DNA of 64,000 nucleotides, taken from the NCBI GenBank assembly GCA_016719885.1, contig JADJYF010000001.1, positions 1 through 64,000 of the forward strand, written 5' to 3'. Source of the DNA: Pseudomonadota bacterium. GTDB taxonomy: Bacteria > Pseudomonadota > Gammaproteobacteria > Ga0077536. Positions 18,676 to 26,042 of this stretch are shown here, in pieces. Each line of letters starts with the position of its first letter. The first letter of the stretch is position 1. The notes below the pieces were generated by a model, which saw nothing but the letters and a program-made list of their open reading frames with translations, had not been told where the DNA came from and made no database searches. The translations under genes and the position numbers were made by a program.

Positions 18676-19950
18676 ATGTCAGCCGACCTCCCATCCCATT
18701 ACGCACGCAGCGCCGGCCCGCGCCCGCCTTGCGTGGCGCTCGACGGCGACACGCACTGCGACGTGGCGGTGGTCGGCGCCGGCATCACCGGGCTGTCCGC
18801 CGCCCTGCATCTCGCCGCGCGCGGCTACCAGGTGGTGGTGCTGGAGGGCGCCGAACTCGGCGCCGGCGCCTCGGGCCGCAGCGGTGGCCAGGTATTGGCC
18901 GGCTACGCCTGCGGCGTCGCCACCCTGCGCGCGCAACTCGCGGACGCCGACGTCAGGCGACTTTGGGACATGTCGCGCGAGGCGGTGCAGCTGACGCGCG
19001 ATCTCATCGCCCGTCACGCCATTGCCTGTGACTGGCGCGAAGGTCACGTCGACACCGCGGTCAAGCCGCGCCAGCAACGCGAACTGGCGGAGATGGCCGC
19101 GACCCTGGCGCGAGTCTGCGGCGACACCCGCCTCGAATTGCTGGAAGGCACGGCGCTCGCGCGCGAAGTGCGCAGCGCGCGCTATTGCGCCGGCCTGTAC
19201 GACCCCGACAGCGGTCATCTGCATCCGCTCAACTACACGCTGGGGCTCGCGCACGCGGCGCTCGCGAGTGGTGCGCGGGTCTACGAACACAGCGCGGTGA
19301 CGGCCATCGACAGCGGCCGGGAGCTGCTGTTGCGCTGCGCGCGCGGCACGGTGCGCGCGCGCTACGCGGTGCTGGCGCAGAACACCGGTCGCCCGGTGCT
19401 CGATGCGGGCCTGCGCGCCAAGATCATGCCGGTCGGCACCTACATCGCCGCCACCGCGCCCTTGGGCGTGGAACGCGCGCGCGCGCTGCTGCCGAACAAC
19501 GCCTCGGTGTGCGACATCAATTTCGTGCTGGATTATTTCCGCCTGTCAGCCGATCACCGCCTGCTGTTCGGCGGGCGCGTGAGTTACTCGGGCATGACGC
19601 CGCCCAACCTCGCCGCCTCGATGCGCGCGCGCATGTTACGGGTGTTTCCCGAACTTGCCGACGTGGCCATCGATTCGGTGTGGGGCGGTGACGTGGACAT
19701 CACCATGAATCGCGCGCCGCATTTCGGCACCCGCGATGGACGCATCCTGTTCGCGCAGGGCTTCTCGGGCCACGGCATGGCGCTGACCGCGCTGGCTGGC
19801 AAGCTGATGGCGGAAGCGATTGCCGGCCAGGCCGAACGCTTCGATCTGTTCAGCCGTCTGCGCCACCGCGATTTTCCCGGCGGCCCGTGGCTGCGCATGC
19901 CGATGCTGGTGCTGGCGATGGCGTACTACCGTTTGAGGGATCTCCTGTAG
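18676..19950 (+). CDS. puuB: gamma-glutamylputrescine oxidase-like FAD oxidoreductase
   Basis: A 424-residue DAO-family flavoprotein. The Rossmann FAD motif VAVVGAGITGLSAALHLAARG is followed by the VLEGAELGAGASGRSGGQV loop. The C-terminal FAD-contact region is FAQGFSGHGMALTALAGKL. The family oxidises secondary or gamma-glutamylated amines with O2. The neighbourhood (puuA, spuC, pot genes) favours gamma-glutamylputrescine. Its stop codon, TAG 19948-19950, is part of a palindromic repeat. A puuC aldehyde dehydrogenase and puuD hydrolase are not in the window. Confidence 0.85.
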   Translation: MSADLPSHYARSAGPRPPCVALDGDTHCDVAVVGAGITGLSAALHLAARGYQVVVLEGAELGAGASGRSGGQVLAGYACGVATLRAQLADADVRRLWDMSREAVQLTRDLIARHAIACDWREGHVDTAVKPRQQRELAEMAATLARVCGDTRLELLEGTALAREVRSARYCAGLYDPDSGHLHPLNYTLGLAHAALASGARVYEHSAVTAIDSGRELLLRCARGTVRARYAVLAQNTGRPVLDAGLRAKIMPVGTYIAATAPLGVERARALLPNNASVCDINFVLDYFRLSADHRLLFGGRVSYSGMTPPNLAASMRARMLRVFPELADVAIDSVWGGDVDITMNRAPHFGTRDGRILFAQGFSGHGMALTALAGKLMAEAIAGQAERFDLFSRLRHRDFPGGPWLRMPMLVLAMAYYRLRDLL

Positions 19951-20004
19951 GTGCGAATTCCTTCGCACGTTACTCGCGGGCGTGCGACTGAATGCGCACC
20001 TACA
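19948..20004. repeat. REP-like palindrome pair whose two TAGs end both flanking convergent genes
   Basis: The left copy is TAGGTGCGAATTCCTTCGCA and the right copy is the inverse of TGTAGGTGCGCATTCAGTCG with imperfect pairing. The leader TAG at 19948-19950 is the stop of puuB. The leader TAG of the opposite copy (20000-20002, minus strand) is the stop of the CAP/RTX gene. The whole intergenic space is therefore repeat, which probably also acts as a bidirectional hairpin. Confidence 0.85.
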
Positions 20005-21379
20005 GGATGAAATCGCCGGAGGTGAAACCAATCAGGCTGGTGAAGTCGATCTGGAAATCGGCCACCGCATCGCCGTTGACGTCGCCTTCGACCACGGTGT
20101 GATCGAGGCTCGTGCCCGATTCGTTGAACAGCTTGTAGTGCAGTTGGCCGGCAACGTGGCCGAAGTTCGAGCGGCCGATGAACTTGAAGGCGTTGTTGCT
20201 GCCGCCGGTGATGGCGTCAATGCCGGACAGGTCGATGTGATCCGTGCCATGCAGGAAGTCGCGGATGAGATCGCGCGTGGTGGCGCCGGCGGACTCGGTG
20301 AGCGCGTTGAAATCGAACAGGTCGGCGCCGGCGCCGCCGGTCAGTTGGTCCTTGCCGCCGGCGCCGGTCAGGGTGTCGACACCGTTACCGCCCAGCAATT
20401 TGTCGTTGCCGTTGCCGCCCAGCAGCTTGTCGTTGCCGTCGAGCCCGCTGAGGATATTCGCGCCGCGGTTGCCGAGCAGGGCATTGTTGGTTGCGTTGCC
20501 GGTGGCGTTGATGTTCGCCGCGCCCAGCAGCGTGGCGGTGGTGGCGCCGCTGCCGAGCGTCACGCTCGCCGAGCACAGCACCTCGGCGTTGCCGGCGAGG
20601 TCTATCTTGACGTTGTCGTCCGCCGTCACGGTGCAGTTCACCGCTCGGCTCAAGGGGCCGCCGTGAAATTGCACCTGGTAGCTGCCGGCGGCAACGCCGA
20701 TGCTGTAGTTGCCGGCGGTGCCGGTGGTGTCCTTGCCGGCGGTCACGCCGGCCTTGATGACGTCCACCAGCACGCCCGAACGCTGTTCGCCGATGTCGTA
20801 GAAGTTGTCGCCGTCGGCGTCGGTGATGGCGACGCCCGAGATGAACACCTTGCTGCCCGAGCGCGCGAAATTCTGCGTGGCATCGACCGAGTCGAAAGCC
20901 TCGGACTGGCCTTCGAAGACGAACGAGCCACGCTTGATGCCGATGCCGAGTTCACGGAAATTGGTGCTCAGGATGTTCAGGCGGTGCGGGGCGCTGTCGA
21001 ACAGCCCCTCGTGGTTGGCGAAAGTGAAGGTGGTAACGTCGGCAGTGCCGGCGGTGCCGTTGATGGCGATGTTTTCGCCCAGGGAGCCACCATTGGGGAA
21101 GGTGTAGCCGGCCTTCTGGATGCGCGAACTGGGCGTGCCGTCGCCGATACCTTCATGTTCGAAGCGATCGTGATCGAGCATGAACTGGCTGTGTGCGCGT
21201 GCGGCGTCGACCAGTTTGTCGTTGGGCGCCAGCGGTGCCTTGGGCGTGCCGTTCAGCGTGCCGGCCGCCAGGTTCTTGTTGAGGTCGATCCCGAATCGCT
21301 TGGCCTCCAGCAGCGGATCGAGCCGCGCGCGGTTGACCAGTTCGAGCATCAGTTGTTCGTGGACGGAAAATTGCGCCAT
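20000..21379 (-). CDS. secreted CAP-domain protein with RTX repeats and M10-type C-terminal domain
   Basis: A 459-residue protein without a Sec signal. Residues 1-170 are a CAP/SCP domain: LMLELVNRARLDPL, AHSQFMLDHDRFEHEG, GSLGENIAING, HRLNILSTNFRELGIG. Residues 185-240 resemble an SdrD-B/carboxypeptidase-regulatory-like beta domain (DADGDNFYDIGEQRSGV). At about 300-350 are glycine/aspartate nonapeptides (LDGNDKLLGGNGNDKLLGG and following) that bind Ca2+, then an M10-C-like domain (ADLFDFNALTES, IRDFLHGTDHIDLSGIDA). RTX repeats and lack of a signal peptide imply type I secretion, but no exporter genes are adjacent. Enzymatic activity is unknown. The stop codon comes from the repeat. Confidence 0.85.
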   Translation of the reverse strand: MAQFSVHEQLMLELVNRARLDPLLEAKRFGIDLNKNLAAGTLNGTPKAPLAPNDKLVDAARAHSQFMLDHDRFEHEGIGDGTPSSRIQKAGYTFPNGGSLGENIAINGTAGTADVTTFTFANHEGLFDSAPHRLNILSTNFRELGIGIKRGSFVFEGQSEAFDSVDATQNFARSGSKVFISGVAITDADGDNFYDIGEQRSGVLVDVIKAGVTAGKDTTGTAGNYSIGVAAGSYQVQFHGGPLSRAVNCTVTADDNVKIDLAGNAEVLCSASVTLGSGATTATLLGAANINATGNATNNALLGNRGANILSGLDGNDKLLGGNGNDKLLGGNGVDTLTGAGGKDQLTGGAGADLFDFNALTESAGATTRDLIRDFLHGTDHIDLSGIDAITGGSNNAFKFIGRSNFGHVAGQLHYKLFNESGTSLDHTVVEGDVNGDAVADFQIDFTSLIGFTSGDFIL

Positions 21380-21612
21380 GGGGGTCGGTCACCCTGTCGT
21401 GGGCCGCGGCTCGGCCGTGCTCGGCAAAGTCTAGAGCGAGCGTCCGTTTACGATGGTCAAAGAATGTAATTTTCGGGAACAGGAGCACATATTGGCTCCA
21501 GCGCATCACCGATGCACGCCTGGCGACGGCGTGTGACAACATGGACTCGCTGTGGCGCCGCGCGGGACGGGCTAGACTTCCAGCAGTGACGACAGACACC
21601 GATGGCGACATC

Positions 21613-22107
21613 ATGATTCGTTCGACCTTGCCTGGCATCTCGAGACTGGCCATCGCCGCCGTGCTGGCGCTGCTCGCGGGCGCTGTCTCCGCGGTGACCG
21701 TTCACACCTGGGTGGATGCCGACGGCGTGCGCCATTTCGCCGATGCGCCGCCCACTGCCGAGGGCGGTGTGGCCAGCAGCGAGATCTCGGTCGACGGCGG
21801 CGAGGGATCGGTGTCGGAGGATCTCGATTACTACTCCATCACCAATCAATGGCAGCGCTTGCGGGCCGAACGCGAGGCCGAGGAAGCGCTGGACCTGCAA
21901 CGCGGGCGCGCTGACGGCGCGCAGCCGCCAGCGCCGCCGCCGATGCAGGACGATGTGCCGCGCTCGGTGTTCTACCCGAGCTACTACTACGGACTGCCGC
22001 CGCGCGGCGGCCCAATGTATCCCTGGCCGGCGGATGTCAGCGGTCCGCCGTCGCCGCGCAATGCCTTCGTCAACAAGCCACCGCCGGTGTGGCCGCGCGA
22101 GCGTTGA
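21613..22107 (+). CDS. DUF4124-domain exported protein
   Basis: About 164 residues. The signal peptide is LAIAAVLALLAGAVSAVTVH. The DUF4124 motif follows at once: HTWVDADGVRHFADAPP, a small beta unit common in gammaproteobacterial periplasmic proteins. A short helical stretch (ITNQWQRLRAEREAEEALDL) and a Pro/Gly/Tyr-rich tail complete it. The domain has no known biochemical role. ATG 21613 is chosen because it starts the signal peptide; an earlier in-frame ATG at 21541 would put charged residues before it. It is convergent with tusA. Confidence 0.75.
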   Translation: MIRSTLPGISRLAIAAVLALLAGAVSAVTVHTWVDADGVRHFADAPPTAEGGVASSEISVDGGEGSVSEDLDYYSITNQWQRLRAEREAEEALDLQRGRADGAQPPAPPPMQDDVPRSVFYPSYYYGLPPRGGPMYPWPADVSGPPSPRNAFVNKPPPVWPRER

Positions 22108-22115
22108 GCGCGGCG

Positions 22116-22349
22116 CTACCTGGCGCGCTGGATCACGAAGCGGTAGACGCCGTCGCTGACGCTCGCTTCCAGCAGCGGGTGACCGCTGTTCTTGCAGAAG
22201 GCGCGGAAATCGGTATCGGACGCCGGGTCGGTGGCCAGCACTTCCAGCGTTTCACCGACGGCGATATCGCGCAGGGTCTTCTTGGTCTTGAGGATCGGCA
22301 GCGGGCAGTTGAGCCCGGTGGTGTCGAGTTGCAGGGTGGCCATGGTCAT
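22116..22349 (-). CDS. tusA: TusA-family sulfur carrier protein
   Basis: A 77-residue protein with the family signature LNCPLPILKTKKTL, in which the Cys of CPxP carries a persulfide. The beta-alpha-beta fold ends in GVYRFVIQRAR. TusA proteins relay sulfane sulfur to tRNA thiolation, Moco synthesis or, in sulfur oxidisers, to dissimilatory enzymes. The YeeE/YedE transporter 750 bp away and the soxXYZA genes 5 kb away make a role in sulfur import or oxidation plausible. It is possibly a TusA paralogue rather than the housekeeping copy. Confidence 0.88.
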   Translation of the reverse strand: MTMATLQLDTTGLNCPLPILKTKKTLRDIAVGETLEVLATDPASDTDFRAFCKNSGHPLLEASVSDGVYRFVIQRAR

Positions 22350-22496
22350 GAGGTCTCGCGACGGCGGTTCGTGGCCACAGTATGCGGGATTGCGGTCGTC
22401 GGTTAAGCGGACTGGGCGCGCGGCTATACTGGGGCGGCATCGTGCGCGGCGGGTGCTTGGTTACGGTGTGCGACTAATTCGCGCTGCTCGTCTTTC

Positions 22497-22575
22497 TGTG
22501 GGTCAGCTTTCTGACATTAAGGGGCGGACGACGAAGGGTTCGCCTGAATCGTCAGACTGAAGTCTGACCCACAAA
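22497..22575. repeat. REP-like palindrome pair, CAGAC-stem type
   Basis: A shortened copy, TGTGGGTCAGCTTTCTGAC, lies at about 22499-22517. A full inverted copy, GTCAGACTGAAGTCTGACCC followed by ACA, lies at 22551-22573. They fill much of the space between tusA and the VOC gene. No other feature was recognised in 22350-22619. Confidence 0.7.
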
Positions 22576-22619
22576 CGACTGCCGCCAGGCCGGCAAGCAC
22601 GACATCCAAGGGGGAGAGC

Positions 22620-23084
22620 ATGATTCACGGTATCAATCACGTAGCCATATCCACGCCCGACATCGAACGCTCGGCGGCGTTCTACATGAATCTGCTGGGC
22701 TTCGAGGAAGTGTTCCGCTTGAACTGGGACATCGGCCACCAGGCGCTCGATGCCATCACCGGGCTGCGCGATTCGTCGGCGCGCATCATCATGCTGAAGT
22801 GCGGCAACGCCTGCGTGGAATTGTTCGAATACCGTACGCCCACACCCAAGCCGGGGGAGGCGGCGCGACCGGTGAACGATCACGGCATCACCCACCTGTG
22901 CGTGCAGGTCACTGACATCAATGCCGAGTACGCGCGTTTGAAAGCCGCCGGCATGCGCTTCCACTGCGAACCGCAGACCGTGGGCGGCGACATCTGGGCA
23001 ACCTATGGTCGGGACCCCGATGGCAACGTGGTCGAGCTCCTGGAGGCGCCCGCCAACAGCGCGCTGGCGGTGGTGGCGGCCTGA
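22620..23084 (+). CDS. VOC-family (glyoxalase/dioxygenase superfamily) protein
   Basis: A 154-residue single-chain VOC fold. The first module has HGINHVAISTPDIERSAAFY and the second HGITHLCVQVTDINAEYARL, ending with RDPDGNVVELLE. The His and Glu residues at the ends of these strands fit the usual metal-binding 2-His/Glu pattern. The family includes glyoxalase I, methylmalonyl-CoA epimerase and ring-cleavage dioxygenases, and specificity cannot be read here. The upstream GGGGGAGAGC gives a strong ribosome-binding site. It is 6 bp upstream of yeeE, so probably co-transcribed. Confidence 0.8.
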   Translation: MIHGINHVAISTPDIERSAAFYMNLLGFEEVFRLNWDIGHQALDAITGLRDSSARIIMLKCGNACVELFEYRTPTPKPGEAARPVNDHGITHLCVQVTDINAEYARLKAAGMRFHCEPQTVGGDIWATYGRDPDGNVVELLEAPANSALAVVAA

Positions 23085-23090
23085 GGCCCC

Positions 23091-24173
23091 ATGAGTCTGC
23101 GCGAAAGCCTGGTGATGGCCGGGCCGCAGGCATTGGCATGGGGCGGGCTCGCCATCGGCGTGGTGTTCGGCGTGGTGGTCGAACACACGCGTTTCTGTGC
23201 GATGGGCGCCCTGTCCGACTGGCATGGCTTCGGTGACAAGCGGCGGCTGCGCGCCTGGCTGTTGGCCACGGCGGTGGCGGTGCTCGGCGCCCAGGGGCTG
23301 CATGCCGCCGGCGTGGTCGATCTCGGCCTCAGCATGTATCTCGCGCCCAGCCTCAACTGGCTGGGCAATATCCTGGGCGGCCTCCTGTTCGGCATCGGCA
23401 TGGTGTTCGCGGGCGGCTGCGCGAGTCGCAACCTTACGCGCCTCGGTGGCGGTGACCTGCGCGCGGCGGTGGTCTTGGGGGTGATGGGCGTCGCCGCTTA
23501 CATGACCCTGGGCGGCGTACTCGGCCCGGCGCGCGCCCTGCTCGAGCAACTCAGCGCCGTCGAACTGCCGAGCGGCGCGAACGCATCGTTGGCGTCGCTG
23601 CTCGCCGTGGCCATGGAGATCCCGGCGAGTTGGGCGCGCGCCGCGCTTGCGGTTCTGCTGTCGGGCGCGCTGCTGGTCTACTGCCTGTCCGATGCCGCGT
23701 TTCGCGCCTCGCCGCGCTTGCTGGCGGGCGGTCTCGGCGTGGGTCTGTGCGTGTGCGCGGCGTGGGCGTTGACCGGCCTCGCCCATGATGAATTCGCCGA
23801 CCAGCCCGTGCCGCCCCAGGGGCTCTCTTTCGTGCGCCCGACCGGGGATGCGCTGGAATACCTTGAGCGCTACACCGCCGCCCCGGTGCCGGCGTTCGGC
23901 GTGGCCACGGTGTTCGGCACGGTGCTCGGCGCGGGCCTTGCCGCGTGGCGCGCCGGACGCTTCAAGTTCATCGGTTTCGCCAACAGCGGCGACACGCTGC
24001 GCAATCTCGCCGGCGCGGCCATGATGGGCGTCGGCGGCGTGGTGGCGATGGGCTGCAGCATCGGCCAGTCAGTGACGGGCGTGTCGACGCTGGCCGCCGG
24101 TTCGGTGCTGGCGGCACTGGCTTTGATGGTCGGTGGCCTGTTGGGCCTAAGGCTGCTGGAGCGCGTCCTGTAG
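23091..24173 (+). CDS. YeeE/YedE-family sulfur (thiosulfate) transporter
   Basis: A 360-residue polytopic membrane protein with the three family cysteine motifs: HTRFCAMGAL, FAGGCASRNLTRLGGGD, and GCSIGQSVTGVSTLAAGS. In the characterised homologue TsuA (YeeE) such cysteines relay thiosulfate through the membrane. Two repeated halves of helices are visible. Transport of thiosulfate fits the nearby soxXYZA genes and tusA. It starts 6 bp after the VOC gene. The stop TAG 24171-24173 is supplied by a palindromic repeat. Confidence 0.85.
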   Translation: MSLRESLVMAGPQALAWGGLAIGVVFGVVVEHTRFCAMGALSDWHGFGDKRRLRAWLLATAVAVLGAQGLHAAGVVDLGLSMYLAPSLNWLGNILGGLLFGIGMVFAGGCASRNLTRLGGGDLRAAVVLGVMGVAAYMTLGGVLGPARALLEQLSAVELPSGANASLASLLAVAMEIPASWARAALAVLLSGALLVYCLSDAAFRASPRLLAGGLGVGLCVCAAWALTGLAHDEFADQPVPPQGLSFVRPTGDALEYLERYTAAPVPAFGVATVFGTVLGAGLAAWRAGRFKFIGFANSGDTLRNLAGAAMMGVGGVVAMGCSIGQSVTGVSTLAAGSVLAALALMVGGLLGLRLLERVL

Positions 24174-24193
24174 GTGCGAATTCATTCGCACAC
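24171..24193. repeat. REP-like palindrome, GCGAA-stem type, supplying the yeeE stop
   Basis: A single copy, TAGGTGCGAATTCATTCGCA followed by C, with perfect 8-bp arms. Its leader TAG is the stop codon of the yeeE-like gene. Confidence 0.85.
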
Positions 24194-24235
24194 CCGATAC
24201 CGAACGAAGCTCCCGCCAAGGCCTGCGCCTTCTTC

Positions 24236-24257
24236 GTGGGTCAGACTTCAGTCTGAC
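24236..24257. repeat. REP-like palindrome, CAGAC-stem type
   Basis: A perfect copy with leader GTGGGT and arms GTCAGACT/AGTCTGAC around TC. It lies 40 bp from a GCGAA-type copy, so the two stem types occur side by side in one intergenic region, between yeeE and the convergent phosphotransferase gene. Confidence 0.85.
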
Positions 24258-24269
24258 ATTCCATGTCAC

Positions 24270-25274
24270 TTACAGCTTGCCCAGGATCTGCTGCGCGCGC
24301 GTGAACATCGGCATCACGCCGAGACCAATCTTCTCCCACGCCGGATCGTGGCGTTGGCCACGGCGATGCAGTTTCACGTTCAGGCAGGCGATACAGGCCA
24401 GACGATAGCCGGCCAGCGCCTGGTACCAGGGGATCTCGTCGTAGCGCTTGCCCACGCCCTGTTCGAACAGCGTGCGCAGACGCTCGGGCGAGAGCGGGTG
24501 GATGGGGTGATAGACGGGCGTCCAGTTGGCGGCGTCGGCGATCATCATGAGCCAGCCGATGTCGAGCAGCTTGGCGCCGATGCCGGAGATCTCCCAGTCG
24601 ATGATGCCGGTCAGCTTGCCCTGGTGGTAGAGCAGGTTGCCGGGCTGGTAGTCACCATGGAACAGGCCCACGGGCTCGCCGTCGGGCAGGCTCGCGAGCA
24701 GCGCTTTTTCCGTTGCTTCGGCGGCGCGGGTCCATTCCGGCTCGGGCGCCTGTGCATAGATGCGTTCCCAGCGCGTGATCTGATCGGTGAGGGCTTCGGG
24801 TTGTTCCCAATCGGCGAGATGGGTGCGCCAGTCGAACTGGTGGAGCTGGGCCAGCGCCGTCGCGCATTGTTCCCACAGCGGTTCGGCGGCGGCGGGCGTG
24901 CGTTCGAACACCGCCGGCGGATCCCATACGAAGAACACGCGGCCCGGCAGGCGTTCCATGATGATGAACGGCACGTCGAACCACGGGTTGTCGTCGTAGG
25001 CCCACGGCACCTGCGGCACCGGCACACCGGCCTTGTGCAGCGCGCGCATCAGGGGCGCCTGGCGATAGACGTCGGTGTTGCCATGACGGCGCACGCCCTT
25101 GGGCGGCAGCTTGACGACGTAGCCGGTGGTCGCGCCCTCGGCGTCGACCACCTCGAACAAAAACGTCAGGCCGGCATGGCCGTCGGATTCCTGAACGTTG
25201 ACCACGCGCGCGGCGCTGCCGAGTTCGGCATTGATGAAGGCGGCAAGGCCGGAGCGAAGTTCTTCGATGTCCAC
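24270..25274 (-). CDS. aminoglycoside-phosphotransferase-fold (ACAD10/APH-like) phosphotransferase
   Basis: A 334-residue APH-family kinase fold. The N-lobe has LTFLFEVVDAEGATTGYVVK with the ATP-binding Lys. The catalytic loop is LFHGDYQPGNLLYHQGK, and the metal-binding Asp is in LTGIIDWEISGIGAKLLDIG. In bacteria such proteins often lie near acyl-CoA dehydrogenases and are thought to phosphorylate hydroxyacyl or other small molecules rather than antibiotics. No acyl-CoA dehydrogenase is beside it here. It lies upstream-to-downstream with the VOC gene at 25378 on the same strand (103 bp gap), so the two may share a transcript. Confidence 0.83.
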   Translation of the reverse strand: MDIEELRSGLAAFINAELGSAARVVNVQESDGHAGLTFLFEVVDAEGATTGYVVKLPPKGVRRHGNTDVYRQAPLMRALHKAGVPVPQVPWAYDDNPWFDVPFIIMERLPGRVFFVWDPPAVFERTPAAAEPLWEQCATALAQLHQFDWRTHLADWEQPEALTDQITRWERIYAQAPEPEWTRAAEATEKALLASLPDGEPVGLFHGDYQPGNLLYHQGKLTGIIDWEISGIGAKLLDIGWLMMIADAANWTPVYHPIHPLSPERLRTLFEQGVGKRYDEIPWYQALAGYRLACIACLNVKLHRRGQRHDPAWEKIGLGVMPMFTRAQQILGKL

Positions 25275-25377
25275 GACAGGGTTCCATGCTGGTTCAAGGG
25301 TGCGCTCGAATCATAACGCAGGCGTTCGAGCGGCAGTGGCGCACCGTGCTGCGCCACCAATGGCAGGGGCGATGGCT

Positions 25378-25923
25378 TCAGGCCTCGGGCGGCGGTGCCG
25401 GGTACCATTCCTCGGGGGCCGGCATGGGCTTGTCGGTCGGGATGATGAACAACTCGGCGGTGGTGGTGGTGGCCTCTTCGGTGTCGAAATAGGCGTAGGG
25501 CACCGTACCCTGCCAGGTACCGGACTGGATCATCTTGAAGCCGCGCTTCTCGAATTCCGCGCAGCGCGCAGCCCAGCTCATGTCGCCGCAGTGGAAGGCG
25601 GTGTGGTGGATGCCCTCGCCGTGGCGCTCGAGGAACTCGGTGTAGATGCTCGGGCCGAGGGTCGGCTGGATGATTTCCCACATCATGTTGCCGTTGAACG
25701 CGAGGCAAAGTTTCATGGCATATTCGGCCGGCTTGCCGCGGAAGGTCATGTCGCTGACGGTGGTCTTGTCGAAGGTGTAGACCGCCCACGGGCCGATGCC
25801 GAGCTTGAGCATGCCGTCCATGGTGCGGTAGATGTCGCGAGTCACCACGCAGATCTGCATGGTGTCGCTGAGAAAGCTGTTGCTGAGCGTGTTGGCGCTG
25901 GTGGTGGTTGGCTTGGCGGCCAT
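25378..25923 (-). CDS. VOC-family protein, methylmalonyl-CoA epimerase-like
   Basis: A 181-residue VOC protein: CVVTRDIYRTMDGMLKLGIG in the first module, then LCLAFNGNMMWEIIQPTLGP and GEGIHHTAFHCGDM. The HHTAF/HxxF positions and MWEIIQP Glu fit metal binding. The Gly/Trp-containing linker GIGPWAVY is common in VOC enzymes acting on larger hydrophobic substrates. The C-terminus is Pro-rich. ATG 25923 is preceded by AGGGGAGAC, a strong ribosome-binding site. Function is uncertain. Confidence 0.78.
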   Translation of the reverse strand: MAAKPTTTSANTLSNSFLSDTMQICVVTRDIYRTMDGMLKLGIGPWAVYTFDKTTVSDMTFRGKPAEYAMKLCLAFNGNMMWEIIQPTLGPSIYTEFLERHGEGIHHTAFHCGDMSWAARCAEFEKRGFKMIQSGTWQGTVPYAYFDTEEATTTTAELFIIPTDKPMPAPEEWYPAPPPEA

Positions 25924-26042
25924 GCTGGTGTCTCCCCTTGGTGCTCAAACTGGTGTTGTGTCGGCTCCGGAATCGGCGACAATACGGCGGCGTATAGCCA
26001 TGACCCGCAGCGGTCCGCATCCGAAGTCTCGAGGATACCTAA

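Noticed and set aside
20395..20460. Short tandem repeats in the RTX region taken as a minisatellite or CRISPR
   Set aside because: They encode the GGNGNDKLL nonapeptides in frame; there are no spacers of constant length.
19982..21469. A 495-codon frame antisense to the CAP/RTX gene
   Set aside because: Val/Ala/Gln-rich shadow; the CAP, RTX and M10-C motifs are on the minus strand.
24270..25274. Aminoglycoside resistance gene
   Set aside because: The APH fold is shared by many metabolic kinases; nothing around it indicates resistance or mobility.
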